Of a stretch of DNA of 64,000 bases, positions 39,476 to 48,502 are shown one piece after another (positions within the stretch are counted from its first letter, which is position 1; each line of letters opens with the position of its first letter). The notes below the pieces were generated by a model. That model was given only the letters and a program-made list of their open reading frames with translations, was not told where the DNA came from and ran no database searches. Where the stretch lies: assembly GCF_021646685.1 (NCBI RefSeq), contig NZ_JAKJHW010000006.1:186001-250000 (forward strand). The letters run 5' to 3'. This DNA is from Pseudalkalibacillus salsuginis. Lineage in GTDB: Bacteria > Bacillota > Bacilli > Bacillales > Fictibacillaceae. Made by a program: the position numbers and the translations under genes.

Positions 39476-39772
39476 TTAAACGTATTTTGTCATTATCTTC
39501 AGCATTAAGACTGATGATAATGAAACCATGACACCAAAGACAATCCAAGCATATATTCCGACCAATTGGGATAGGAAAGCCGCGAGGAATATCATTACAC
39601 CGATTGCCATTATATACAAACCTGCTGACTTTGAAAGCCCTTCTTTATCAGTGATCGAACTTTCACCATATTGTTTAATAAGGAAAATGGATTTCTTCCA
39701 CCAGAAGCCTGCTCCTAAAAGGATCAAGCTGCTTCCAATCAAAAATATCGCAACAAATTGTTTTGTAACCAT
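39476..39772 (-). CDS. DUF3784-type small membrane protein
   Basis: 98 residues from ATG 39772 (AAGGTGGG ahead; the frame is open to 39796). Three membrane segments: FVAIFLIGSSLILLGAGF, AGLYIMAIGVMIFLAAFL and YAWIVFGVMVSLSSVLML. The spacing and the YGESSITDKEGLSKSAG loop match the DUF3784 family. Function unknown. Confidence 0.75.
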   Translation of the reverse strand: MVTKQFVAIFLIGSSLILLGAGFWWKKSIFLIKQYGESSITDKEGLSKSAGLYIMAIGVMIFLAAFLSQLVGIYAWIVFGVMVSLSSVLMLKIMTKYV

Positions 39773-39854
39773 TCTTTGCCCACCTTCATAAGTCATCTGA
39801 TTACTACTTTACAAAAGGATGGGCAAGGTGTAAACGTTTTTCATGAAGGGCCGT

Positions 39855-39960
39855 GATCTACGCAACTAAGTGGGTTGCTTCTGCTTTTCTATCGCCCGCG
39901 GAAAGAGAGTAAATTTCCAAAATGTAAAACAACAATCTATACGAACGCAACAAGCAAGTG
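39855..39960 (+). repeat. Possible dispersed repeat element
   Basis: CTGCTTTTCTATCGCCCGCG followed by GAAAGAGAG and an AAAACAACAA tract. I recall very similar stretches between genes of other Bacillus genomes, but there is only one copy in this window. Confidence 0.3.
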
Positions 39961-40013
39961 GGTTATCAACTTGCAGGAGAGGGTATGAAGGGTTGAAAAG
40001 GAGGTGTAGGGGA

Positions 40014-40187
40014 ATGTGGATGATAGTTCTGATCCTGATTTTGATTGTACTGATTATCTCAATCTACTATGAGTATAGGAATCGGAAGAAAGCTGGTATC
40101 CACTTGAATTCCCATGAACACCAGGAACGGTCACAGGCTGAAATGTCAGAAGACCGTCATTCAGGTAGTGAACCACCACCAACCTGA
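40014..40187 (+). CDS. Small membrane protein of unknown function
   Basis: 57 residues: a single N-terminal membrane helix, MWMIVLILILIVLIISIYY, then a charged, Ser/His/Glu-rich tail ending in EPPPT. AAAAGGAGG lies directly before the ATG. The frame runs upstream to 39870, but no ribosome site exists there. Confidence 0.65.
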   Translation: MWMIVLILILIVLIISIYYEYRNRKKAGIHLNSHEHQERSQAEMSEDRHSGSEPPPT

Positions 40188-40204
40188 TACTTGTAGGAAA
40201 TTTT

Positions 40205-40268
40205 AGAGCCGAACCCTCAAAATCATTCACACACTTTGGTTGATGGTTTTGAGGTGTTTGGCTTTTCG
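40205..40268 (+). terminator. Terminator with long stem
   Basis: AGCCGAACCCTCAAAATCAT paired with ATGGTTTTGAGGTGTTTGGC T, followed by TTTCG. Confidence 0.75.
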
Positions 40269-40362
40269 TTTGTAATTATTTGCTTTATACTTAAATACAT
40301 CTTTCAAATACATATTTTCCCGATTATGCTAAAAAGGATGTTGCACAAGGGGTGATACTTGG

Positions 40363-41241
40363 ATGGAACAGACAGGCCTTGTACTGGAAGGCGGCGGTAT
40401 GCGAGGAGTCTATACAGCCGGAGTCTTGGAATATTTTATGGAACAGGATTTCTATCTGCCTTATGTGATCGGTGTTTCAGCAGGTGCTTGCAATGCGGCG
40501 TCTTATTTATCCAGACAATTCGGACGGAATAAAAAGGTGACAATCGACTTTGCGAAACATCCGGATTATATATCATGGAAGAACTTATTGTGGAAACGAC
40601 AGCTTTTTGGGATGGACTTGATTTTTGATGAAATACCGAATAGACTGGTCCCGTTCGACTATCAAAAGTTCCATGAAGCGGAGGAAAGATTCGTGATCGG
40701 AACGACAGATTGCATGACTGGTGAATCGGTCTATTTTGAAAAATCGGAATACAAAGATCAGATTCTGCCTATCCTGCGGGCTTCCAGCTCTTTACCGTTC
40801 ATGGCTCCGGTCATCAAGATGGAGAATCGTTGTTTGATGGACGGAGGGATATCCGACCCGATTCCAATTCGAAAATCTGAGCGAGACGGTAATAAGAAGA
40901 ACATATTGATTTTGACAAGAAACGATGGATATATAAAGCAACGGTCTAGAATGAACTGGCTGACAAGGAGGTTTTATCCTGCATACGAAGGGCTTGTCCA
41001 CAAAATGGATATAAGGTTCCAGGTTTATAATGAAACGATGTCCTATATAAAAGAAAAGGAAACAGCCGGGGATGTATATGTCATTCGCCCATCGGAGGCT
41101 CTTGAGGTAAATCGGATTGAGCGGAACCCTGTCAAGCTGACTGCGCTTTATGATCAGGGGTATCAGGATGCCGCACAACACTTCAGTAGTATCAAAGAAT
41201 GGCTTTATGCCACAGAAAATACAATGGAAGTTACAAGCTGA
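40363..41241 (+). CDS. Patatin-like phospholipase family protein
   Basis: 292 residues, cytoplasmic. The oxyanion-hole motif GLVLEGGGMRGVYTAGVLE, the nucleophile elbow GVSAG (in VIGVSAGACNAASY) and the catalytic Asp motif MDGGISDPIP are all present, forming the Ser-Asp dyad. Bacterial members of this subgroup (RssA/YjjU-like) are predicted lipid acyl hydrolases. AAGGGGTG precedes the ATG. Confidence 0.9.
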   Translation: MEQTGLVLEGGGMRGVYTAGVLEYFMEQDFYLPYVIGVSAGACNAASYLSRQFGRNKKVTIDFAKHPDYISWKNLLWKRQLFGMDLIFDEIPNRLVPFDYQKFHEAEERFVIGTTDCMTGESVYFEKSEYKDQILPILRASSSLPFMAPVIKMENRCLMDGGISDPIPIRKSERDGNKKNILILTRNDGYIKQRSRMNWLTRRFYPAYEGLVHKMDIRFQVYNETMSYIKEKETAGDVYVIRPSEALEVNRIERNPVKLTALYDQGYQDAAQHFSSIKEWLYATENTMEVTS

Positions 41242-41351
41242 CGATCAAAAAAGTATGCCAACGATAAAGGATTTTTGCACAAAAAACACGTTTTTGTTTA
41301 TAAAAATAAGGGTATAGGATTATGTTAAACATTTTCTCAGGGGGTTTGGTA

Positions 41352-42296
41352 ATGAGTATTACTGCAATAGCCGAAACGATTTTAGCCGAAAAAGAGGATA
41401 TCGCTAGGGATACCGAAGCCATTTTCACTGAAAAGACGGGACAGACGATGAATGAACAAGCCCATAAGGATTACATTTTGCTGGCTGAGTTTGTCGCTCA
41501 AGGTTTAGCAGCAGAAGATACAACAAAGATAAATGAGTTCATTGAAGAATGGGCTGAAAAAGCCAAAGAGAATTCTCTACAGGAAAATAGTCCATTCGAT
41601 TATTCCATCCAACGTTTTCAAATTTTTAAAGATTTAATCGGAGGAGTTTTTGAAAACAAAATCGATGACGTGTTCTTGACGGGTAAGGAACTCCTGACAG
41701 CTATGCGTAAGGCGGAATCTATAATTGATAAAGCAGCCTATGGATTTATCAAAACATTAATCGGTAATTTCGAAAAGCAAGTGATCGAATTTGAGAAGTC
41801 GATGAAGAAAGATAAACAGTTGATTGCGGACTTATCCGTACCGATCATCCCATCGATCGTGCCTAACACGATTCTGGTACCGATTGTCGGCCTGCTCACA
41901 AATGAACGGTTTGAAATTTTAAGGGAAAAGTTGCTTTATAACGTGTCTGATCATGGAGCAGAATCGATCGTCTGTGACTTTACCGGAGCAGTCATACCTG
42001 ATGATGGGAATTTCCAAATGGATGATCTGGCACACCAGATTGAACAGATTACAAAAGCCCTCTCTTTAATGGGCGTCGAAATCATATATGTCGGCTTTTC
42101 CTCCAGACTTGTACAAGAAATTGTCCGATCCGGTGTCACTATTGATGCTGAAACATTTTCGACTTTCCGGACAGGCTTGAAATATCTTGCTAACCAAAAG
42201 AAATGGAATTTTAACGTAGATTATTTAGAAGAAAAGGAAGAGCAAAGTACTGATCAAGCTAATAAAGAAGAGGACATGGCTTCAACCACGAACTGA
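41352..42296 (+). CDS. RsbR-like STAS domain protein
   Basis: 314 residues from ATG 41352 (AGGGGG ahead; frame open to 41322). A helical N-terminal part with YSIQRFQIFKDLIGG and a coiled linker leads to a C-terminal STAS domain starting at VPIIPSIVPNTILVPIVGLL and containing CDFTGAVIPDD, where a phosphorylatable Thr is expected. These are features of RsbR paralogues, part of stressosomes that hold the kinase RsbT and control sigma-B. No rsb genes lie nearby. The C-terminus is a long acidic tail. Confidence 0.82.
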   Translation: MSITAIAETILAEKEDIARDTEAIFTEKTGQTMNEQAHKDYILLAEFVAQGLAAEDTTKINEFIEEWAEKAKENSLQENSPFDYSIQRFQIFKDLIGGVFENKIDDVFLTGKELLTAMRKAESIIDKAAYGFIKTLIGNFEKQVIEFEKSMKKDKQLIADLSVPIIPSIVPNTILVPIVGLLTNERFEILREKLLYNVSDHGAESIVCDFTGAVIPDDGNFQMDDLAHQIEQITKALSLMGVEIIYVGFSSRLVQEIVRSGVTIDAETFSTFRTGLKYLANQKKWNFNVDYLEEKEEQSTDQANKEEDMASTTN

Positions 42297-42314
42297 ATAA
42301 AGTATTGAAGGCCT

Positions 42315-42354
42315 AAAGGGGCTGTCCCAAACTTATATAGGACAGCCCCTTTGC
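42315..42354 (+). terminator. Terminator of the STAS gene
   Basis: AAAGGGGCTGTCC-N12-GGACAGCCCCTTT. Confidence 0.85.
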
Positions 42355-42414
42355 ATTTGACATCATAGATGGAATTGATAAAAATAGAGTTAGTACATAT
42401 TAGGAGGAAAGGGA

Positions 42415-43131
42415 ATGGCTAAGAAGAAAAAGAAAACAGTATATAAGCCGCCTAAAAAGAGTAATAAAGGATTCATAATTGTGATCGCCAGCATTTTTGT
42501 ATTGGCAGCTGCCTTATTGTTCATCATCAGTAATAATCAGGAGGGAAAGCAACCGGACACAGGAGCTGATCAGGCGAATCAAGAAATTGATGTGGCCTAT
42601 GAAGGACAACCGACTATTGGGGAAGAGGATGCTCCGGTCAAGATCGTAGAGTTCTTCGACTTCAAGTGTCCACACTGTGCCGATTTTGCTGAACAGATCT
42701 ATCCCCAGATCAAAGCTGATTACATTGATACAGGAAAAGCACAAATGACATTCATAAATAAACCGTTCATGGGGGCTGATTCATTCACTGCTGCTTTAGT
42801 AGGTGAAGCGGTTTATGCTCAAAAGCCGGATGCGTTCATGGAGTATTATGACCTCGTCCTCGAGAATCAGGGGGATCCTAATGAAGCCTGGGCAAGTGAA
42901 GAATTTCTGCTCGGTCTTGTAGAGGATAACATGAAGGATATCGATATCGAACAGCTGAAAACAGATATCGATGACCCGGCCATCAAAGAAAAAGTTGAAC
43001 AGGACCGTAAAGAGAGCGGTGTAGTTGAGAGTACGCCGACGATCCTTGTAAATGGCAAAACGGTTACTCTTGATTATGAAAATGGAATAAAGCCGGCGAT
43101 CGAATCGGCTTTGGAAGAAGCTAATGAGTAA
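42415..43131 (+). CDS. bdbD: Thiol-disulfide oxidoreductase BdbD (DsbA-like)
   Basis: 238 residues: a basic N-terminus (AKKKKKTVYKPPKKSNK), a membrane anchor (19-41), and an exported DsbA-like thioredoxin fold with the active-site CPHC in FFDFKCPHCADF and the cis-Pro loop ESTPTILVNG. It puts disulfide bonds into exported proteins. AGGAGGAAAGGG precedes the ATG. Its end overlaps bdbC by 8 bases. Confidence 0.93.
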   Translation: MAKKKKKTVYKPPKKSNKGFIIVIASIFVLAAALLFIISNNQEGKQPDTGADQANQEIDVAYEGQPTIGEEDAPVKIVEFFDFKCPHCADFAEQIYPQIKADYIDTGKAQMTFINKPFMGADSFTAALVGEAVYAQKPDAFMEYYDLVLENQGDPNEAWASEEFLLGLVEDNMKDIDIEQLKTDIDDPAIKEKVEQDRKESGVVESTPTILVNGKTVTLDYENGIKPAIESALEEANE

Positions 43132-43528
43132 CAAACGGGTTGGCATTTCATGGGTTATTTCTTTAACCGCCTTTTTGGGCAGCCTTTATTTCAGTGAAAT
43201 AGCTGGCTTCGTACCCTGTGAATTTTGTTGGTATCAAAGAATTTTGATGTATCCATTGGCAATCGTGCTCGGTATCGGGTGGTATATGGAGGACCGCAGA
43301 CTGCCGTATTATGTATTGCCATTCAGCATCATTGGCATATGCATTTCGACCTTCCACTACCTGCATCAAAAGACAGATTGGTTTTCAGAAGCTGTTGCCT
43401 GTACAGAAGGGGTACCCTGCTCAGGAGAGTATATCAACTGGCTTGGGTTCGTCACTATCCCCTTCCTAGCGTTGACCGCGTTTTTATCGATTACCGTATT
43501 GATGATCACAATGCTGAAAAAGAATTAA
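43124..43528 (+). CDS. bdbC: Disulfide bond formation protein BdbC (DsbB-like)
   Basis: 134 residues, four membrane helices. The quinone-reducing pair is in PCEFCWYQRI and the second pair in ACTEGVPCSGEY. It re-oxidises BdbD and passes electrons to the quinone pool. Start inside the end of bdbD, so the two are translationally coupled, as in B. subtilis. Confidence 0.93.
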   Translation: MSNKRVGISWVISLTAFLGSLYFSEIAGFVPCEFCWYQRILMYPLAIVLGIGWYMEDRRLPYYVLPFSIIGICISTFHYLHQKTDWFSEAVACTEGVPCSGEYINWLGFVTIPFLALTAFLSITVLMITMLKKN

Positions 43529-43566
43529 GTGAGGAGAGCCCTTGGCGGCTCTCTATTATTTAAGGG

Positions 43567-43839
43567 TCAGAAAGTATAAAAATTTTGGTTGCGCTTTTCC
43601 TTGATGTCTAGCTCCAGCGCCCAACCACTAGGATCACTTCAGTCCTCCTGCGGCGGCAACAGCCTCCTCGTCGGACTTCCAGTGACCTTCGTGGCTGAAC
43701 AGGGCGCTTGCGCTTTTCCTTGATGTCTAGCTCCAGCGCCCAACCACTAGGATCACTTCAGTCCTCCTGCGGCGGCAACAGCCTCCTCGTCGGACTTCCA
43801 GTGACCTTCGTGGCTGATCAGGACGCTTGCGCTTTTCTT
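43567..43839 (+). repeat. Structured intergenic repeat, two tandem copies
   Basis: Leader GAAAGTATAAAAATTTTGG (about 43569), the tail GCGCTTTTCC of a lost copy (43591-43600), then copies at 43603-43721 and 43722-43839 (119-bp period). The basal stem is AGCGCCC/GGGCGCT (43616-43622 with 43702-43708), versus AACGCCC/GGGCGTT in other copies: a compensatory A-U to G-C change. AGTCC/GGACT pairs closer to the loop. Confidence 0.88.
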
Positions 43840-44013
43840 GCATTTGCACGCCTCCTCACCTTTTCCCCGCGCCAATAAAGCCTATTTCCAATAAGGAAAC
43901 TTATTAACATTTTGGTGGATTTGATCTTATCAAGTCACATTGTTTGTTCAAGATTTGTTGTTTGGATACCATAAAGAGGTAGTGATGGACACCTGAAGTA
44001 CCTAGGGGGGAAT

Positions 44014-44775
44014 ATGATGAATAAAACGATCGACACGATATTGAGCCATCGAAGTATCCGTAAGTTTAAAGATGAACCACTGACAGATGAACAAATCTCT
44101 CTAATCGTCCAAAGTGCTCAAGCGGCCGCAACCTCAAGTTATCTTCAAGTCTATTCGATAATAGGCGTAAAGGATCCAGCTAAGAAAAAGAAACTGGCAG
44201 AGTTAGCCGGCAATCAAGAATATGTCGAAAAGAACGGTCATTTCTTCGTTTTTTGTATAGATCTGCATCGGCATAAACTGGCTGTGGAGATGGAAGGACT
44301 GTCGGAAAAGGACATCGAGGAAACTGTAGAATCAACAGAAAAGTTCATGGTTGGCACGATTGATGCAGCTCTTGCCGCACAAAATGCCGTGCTTGCTGCG
44401 GAATCGATGGGCCTCGGCATATGTTATATCGGCGGTCTTCGTAACCGACTGGATGAAGTCATAAAAGTTTTAAATACACCGGACAGGGTGGTTCCTTTGT
44501 TCGGCCTTTGCGTAGGTGTTCCAGACCAGAATCCCGGAAAAAAGCAACGGCTACCGATGGAAAACATTTACCACGTAGATGAATATCAGCAGAATGACCG
44601 GTTGTTCAAGGAGCAACTTGCTTCTTATAATGATGATATTTCTGCCTATTATCGTGAACGGACTCAGGGGAAACGGTCCCATTCATGGACAGAAATCATC
44701 GCTGGTAAAATGACAAAGCCGATGAGAATGTACATGAAGGACTTTTTGAAGAGCATAAAAGTGCCGTTGAAATAA
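44014..44775 (+). CDS. Oxygen-insensitive NADPH nitroreductase, NfsA/NfrA type
   Basis: 253 residues, FMN-dependent flavoprotein. The FMN site is seen in SHRSIRKFKDEPLTDEQI and AAAESMGLGICYIGGLRN-like stretches; the C-terminal extension after KNIYHVDEYQ is typical of NfsA/NfrA. It reduces flavins, nitroaromatics and quinones. AGGGGGG lies before two adjacent ATG codons (44014, 44017). Preceded by about 480 bases holding the tandem repeat. Confidence 0.9.
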   Translation: MMNKTIDTILSHRSIRKFKDEPLTDEQISLIVQSAQAAATSSYLQVYSIIGVKDPAKKKKLAELAGNQEYVEKNGHFFVFCIDLHRHKLAVEMEGLSEKDIEETVESTEKFMVGTIDAALAAQNAVLAAESMGLGICYIGGLRNRLDEVIKVLNTPDRVVPLFGLCVGVPDQNPGKKQRLPMENIYHVDEYQQNDRLFKEQLASYNDDISAYYRERTQGKRSHSWTEIIAGKMTKPMRMYMKDFLKSIKVPLK

Positions 44776-44845
44776 GAGCCGCGAATACGGGTTAATGTGT
44801 TTGCGAAAACTACCTCTATATCATAAAAGAGGGAGGTCGTTCCAG

Positions 44846-45001
44846 ATGACGAAACGAAAGCAGCGGCAAGATAAAACGACGCATCATAACCAGACGCCGA
44901 AGGAAAGTCTTCCGGACTTGGAAATTGCAGAAGACCTAGCAAAAGGTCCGAATAAACTTCGGGAAGAGGATCTACCAAAACGAAAAGAACAAGAATTTTA
45001 A
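44846..45001 (+). CDS. Small hydrophilic protein, possibly sporulation-related
   Basis: 51 residues, very polar: MTKRKQRQDKTTHHNQTPKE, then DLEIAEDLAKGP and a basic end. GGGAGG lies ahead of the ATG and a terminator follows. The EIAEDLA stretch recalls the EFAEELAD motif of YfhD-type small proteins, but the match is short. Confidence 0.6.
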   Translation: MTKRKQRQDKTTHHNQTPKESLPDLEIAEDLAKGPNKLREEDLPKRKEQEF

Positions 45002-45008
45002 TCTTATC

Positions 45009-45059
45009 GAAAAAGCTCCGCTCGGATACATCAGATCGATGATCCAGCGGGCTTTTTTT
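45009..45059 (+). terminator. Terminator
   Basis: AAAGCTCCGCT-N22-AGCGGGCTTTTTTT. Confidence 0.75.
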
Positions 45060-45079
45060 GCTAGGTCGTTTTGCTTTTG

Positions 45080-45262
45080 TGATGCAATTCCTAAGTTATC
45101 CGCGTAAACATCTACGGAATCGTGCAATTACTCGAATTCCAGCGCACAAATTTTCAATCCATAAGTCGCTCGTGCATTTATTTCTATTTTGATGCAATTG
45201 ATTTACGGAATCGCGCAATTGTCTCACAAAACGGTGCAATTATCATAAAAAGTCATGCATAA
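45080..45262 (+). repeat. Array of TGCAATT motif at 20-21 bp steps
   Basis: TGCAATT or close variants begin at 45083, 45103 (degenerate), 45123, 45143 (degenerate), 45173, 45193, 45214, 45235 and 45256. Steps are 20, 20, 20, 30, 20, 21, 21, 21. ACGGAATCG precedes two of them. No coding potential. Confidence 0.65.
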
Positions 45263-45570
45263 TCTATCCTCAGCATGTTTTTAACGAGCCGGACGATGTT
45301 AAACCCTTGTACGCCTCCCAATTAGAGTTTAAAAATAGGGTGATTTATTTTTCCTTTACCTTGATTTTTTATTCGGTATGCGCACTTGCTGTAGTGCATG
45401 CTGATCACCAGCCACTTCTTCAGGATTGTTACGAGGAAACAAAAAATGTAGTTATACACGTGAATGGCGAGCAATCAAACGCTTGTTAATCATTTTCTTT
45501 GAAACATATAGATGCATCTGTTATCCTCTAAAATCAAATGAATAGATGGGAAAATTTAAAAACAAAATAC
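45262..45570. other. Intergenic region upstream of clpE
   Basis: A 60-codon frame at 45307-45489 has no ribosome site and I do not trust it. Nothing else is recognisable before the clpE promoter. Confidence 0.45.
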
Positions 45571-45625
45571 TTGAAAGTCAATTAAGGTCAAATTATACTA
45601 TAGTTAAAGGTCAAAGATAGTCAAA
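45571..45625 (+). promoter_or_regulatory. clpE promoter with two CtsR boxes
   Basis: TTGAAA (45571-45576), 17-base spacer, TATACT (45594-45599). CtsR heptad repeats AGTCAATTAAGGTCAAA (45576-45592, filling the spacer) and GGTCAAAGATAGTCAAA (45609-45625) match the consensus RGTCAAANANRGTCAAA; the second is nearly perfect. A further dyad TCAAAGTCAACTTTGA follows at 45621. CtsR repression and heat induction are expected. Confidence 0.88.
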
Positions 45626-45674
45626 GTCAACTTTGATCAAAATAGATTCTTACTATTAAAAGGAGGTCATTGAA

Positions 45675-47795
45675 ATGCGTTGTCAAAAATGTCAAGTAAA
45701 CGAAGCCAATGTAAGAATGACTCTTCACATAAATGGGATTACAAAACAACTACGCCTCTGCCCTTCATGTTATAAAGAAATCCAAAATGAAATGAAGCAA
45801 CCAAGCGGTTTGGATGGTTTCTCCCACAATCCAATGGGCTTCAATATGGAGGATTTCATGATGCAGAATGAACAGCAAGCGGGCCAAAGCACTGCAGGAA
45901 AACGCGGTCAAGGCGGCCTACTTGATGATCTGGGACGTAACCTTACCGATGCGGCTAAAGCTGGATTGATCGATCCGGTCATCGGTCGGGATAAGGAAGT
46001 GAATCGAGTCATCGAAATTCTGAACCGTCGAAATAAAAACAACCCTGTACTGATCGGTGAGCCAGGTGTTGGTAAAACAGCGATTGCTGAAGGACTTGCT
46101 TTGAAAATCGCTGATCAAGATGCACCTAAGAAGCTTCTCAATAAACAGGTATACTTGTTGGATGTTTCTTCCCTTGTTGCCAATACAGGTATCCGTGGCC
46201 AATTTGAAGAGCGTATGAAACAATTGATTTCTGAAGTGCAACAACGTAAGAACGTCATCCTTTTCGTCGATGAGATCCATCTATTGGTAGGAGCAGGTTC
46301 AGCTGAAGGTTCCATGGATGCAGGGAACATCTTGAAACCAGCTCTTGCCCGCGGGGAACTTCAACTTGTCGGTGCGACGACATTGAAAGAGTACCGTCAA
46401 ATCGAAAAGGATGCGGCACTCGAACGCCGTTTCCAACCAGTCATGGTAAAAGAACCGACAATCGATGAAGCCGTGGAGATTTTAAAAGGATTAAAAGAAA
46501 AATATGAACAATATCATGATATCCGATACACAGACGAAGCCCTTCAAGCATGTGTCACATTATCCCAACGTTACATCCAGGATCGGTTCCTTCCAGATAA
46601 AGCGATCGACCTTATGGATGAAACCGGTTCTAAAATGAACTTGAAGCATGCAGGAATGACAACTTCAGAAGACATTGAAGAACGGCTTGCAGCTATTGCA
46701 AAGGAGAAAGAGGAAGCAACTCGACAAGAGGATTATGAGCGTGCGGCTAAACTTCGTGATGAAGAGTTGAAACTGCAAGAAAAGACAGCAACAGCTACTG
46801 AAGAAAAACCTTGGGTCGAACTTGAAGATATCCAATGGATCGTTGAAGAGAAAACTGGAATTCCAGTGCGTAAACTTCAAAATGAAGAGCAAAACAAGCT
46901 GAAGAATTTTGCGGAACGCCTCGGCTCAAGGGTCATTGGACAGGAAGAAGCCGTTCAAAAAGTGGCTAAAGCAATCCGCCGTAGCCGTGCAGGACTGAAA
47001 TCAAAGGTACGTCCGATCGGTTCATTCCTTTTCGTCGGGCCTACCGGTGTAGGTAAAACCGAACTGACGAAGACACTTGCAGAAGAGCTGTTTGGCTCCA
47101 GGGATGCTATGCTCCGTTTGGATATGAGTGAGTATATGGAAAAACATTCTGTATCCAAACTGATCGGTTCGCCACCAGGTTATGTCGGACATGATGAAGC
47201 CGGACAGTTGACAGAACGTGTGCGTAGAAATCCTTACAGCATCATTCTATTGGATGAGATCGAGAAAGCGCACCCGGATGTTCAGCACATGTTCCTTCAA
47301 ATCATGGAAGATGGCCGACTGACTGACAGTCAAGGGCGTACAGTCAGCTTCAAAGACACCGTCATCATCATGACAAGTAACGCTGGTACAGGAGTCAAGA
47401 AAATTAAGGTCGGGTTCGAAAATCGAGAAACTGAAGCGATCTCCATCCTTGAAAATCTTGGTGACTACTTCAAGCCAGAATTCTTGAACCGTTTTGATAC
47501 GATCATCCAATTCAACGAGTTGAATGAAGAACATCTTGTTCAAATTGTTGATTTGATGCTGGATGATATCCGTGGAATGGTGAAGGAAGATGGTCGTGTA
47601 ATCGAAGTGACAGAAGAAGCGAAAAAACAAATCGTCCATCTTGGTTACGATCCTCGTTTCGGAGCACGTCCAATCCGCCGTGTCCTTCAAGAAAAAGTGG
47701 AAGACGGCATTGCTGATCTACTACTGGATGAGGAAGATATAACTAAGATCAGAGTTGATTATATCGATGACGAAATCGTTGTCCAAAAAGGATGA
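45675..47795 (+). CDS. clpE: ATP-dependent Clp protease ATP-binding subunit ClpE
   Basis: 706 residues: N-terminal zinc finger (CQKC ... CPSC, residues 3-29), first AAA+ module with GEPGVGKTA and Walker [10 protein letters not shown], a short UVR-containing middle domain ([20 protein letters not shown]), second AAA+ with GPTGVGKTE and [10 protein letters not shown], and a C-terminal D2-small domain. It unfolds damaged proteins for ClpP. The zinc finger and short middle domain separate it from ClpC. AAAAGGAGG precedes the ATG. Confidence 0.96.
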   Translation: MRCQKCQVNEANVRMTLHINGITKQLRLCPSCYKEIQNEMKQPSGLDGFSHNPMGFNMEDFMMQNEQQAGQSTAGKRGQGGLLDDLGRNLTDAAKAGLIDPVIGRDKEVNRVIEILNRRNKNNPVLIGEPGVGKTAIAEGLALKIADQDAPKKLLNKQVYLLDVSSLVANTGIRGQFEERMKQLISEVQQRKNVILFVDEIHLLVGAGSAEGSMDAGNILKPALARGELQLVGATTLKEYRQIEKDAALERRFQPVMVKEPTIDEAVEILKGLKEKYEQYHDIRYTDEALQACVTLSQRYIQDRFLPDKAIDLMDETGSKMNLKHAGMTTSEDIEERLAAIAKEKEEATRQEDYERAAKLRDEELKLQEKTATATEEKPWVELEDIQWIVEEKTGIPVRKLQNEEQNKLKNFAERLGSRVIGQEEAVQKVAKAIRRSRAGLKSKVRPIGSFLFVGPTGVGKTELTKTLAEELFGSRDAMLRLDMSEYMEKHSVSKLIGSPPGYVGHDEAGQLTERVRRNPYSIILLDEIEKAHPDVQHMFLQIMEDGRLTDSQGRTVSFKDTVIIMTSNAGTGVKKIKVGFENRETEAISILENLGDYFKPEFLNRFDTIIQFNELNEEHLVQIVDLMLDDIRGMVKEDGRVIEVTEEAKKQIVHLGYDPRFGARPIRRVLQEKVEDGIADLLLDEEDITKIRVDYIDDEIVVQKG

Positions 47796-47838
47796 CGAAC
47801 AGAAGGGAAGAGCTGACAGGCTCTTCCCATTTTTAGAT

Positions 47839-47994
47839 GGATAAGAAAATATAAAAATTTTGGTTGCGGTGAAGTGATGTCTATCTTCAACGCCCAACCA
47901 CTTTGGATCACTTCAGACCTCCTGCGGCGGCAACAGCCTCCTCGTCGGACTTCCAGTGACCTTCGTGGTTAACCAGGGCGTTTGCGCTTTTCTT
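47839..47994 (+). repeat. Structured intergenic repeat, single copy
   Basis: Leader GATAAGAAAATATAAAAATT and a single copy with basal stem AACGCCC (47889-47895) / GGGCGTT (47976-47982). The 21-bp array begins four bases after its end. Confidence 0.85.
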
Positions 47995-47998
47995 AGAT

Positions 47999-48095
47999 TT
48001 ACCAATACGATTTTGGGTGTTACCAATAATATTAATGCTTTTACCAATATTTTCGAACCGTTTACCAATATATTTGCAGTGAATACCGATATATA
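47999..48095 (+). repeat. Array of TTACCAATA motif at exact 21-bp steps
   Basis: TTACCAATA starts at 47999, 48020, 48041 and 48062, and ATACCGATA at 48083: five units with a constant 21-bp step and unrelated sequence between. Lies between clpE and the permease remnant. Confidence 0.85.
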
Positions 48096-48123
48096 GTGTA
48101 ACTTTACACCACCAGGGAAATTT

Positions 48124-48495
48124 TTATTGACCGCTCCAACGGAAAAAACGTGAAGCAAGAAACAGGGATACAACTGAAATCCCTAGCAGGACTCCGACTT
48201 CGAGTCCGTAGTCAGTGATCGGCCCGGAAGTCCATGTTCCTCTCAACAACTGTATCGTATAATAAAGCGGGAGCGCTTTACCTACATATTGTAAAATATC
48301 TGGCATTATATCTAACGGGAAGGTTGCCCCTGAGAGGAACAGCATTAGATTAAGAAAAAGAGAACTGATCGCTGCAGCACTTTGTGTATTTTTAGCAAAC
48401 GAGCAATGCCAGCAATGTACTGCCGATATACTGTGGCAAGGTAAGATCATACATCAACATGCCGAAAACCATCAATAAGATCGCTGAACCTTTCT
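48124..48495 (-). pseudogene. ABC-2 type permease remnant
   Basis: The frame at 48124-48450 encodes FAKNTQSAAAISSLFLNLML and LPLYYTIQLLRGTWTSGP, the C-terminal membrane part of an ABC-2 permease (YhaP/LinM-like). Upstream, SAILLMVFGMLMYDLTLPQY lies in another frame, so there is a frameshift near 48415. The N-terminal two thirds and any ATPase partner are gone. Repeat arrays flank both sides. Confidence 0.75.
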
Positions 48496-48502
48496 TTAAA
48501 AT

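Noticed and set aside
45307-45489. A 60-codon frame upstream of clpE
   Set aside because: No ribosome site, no recognisable motif beyond one hydrophobic run.
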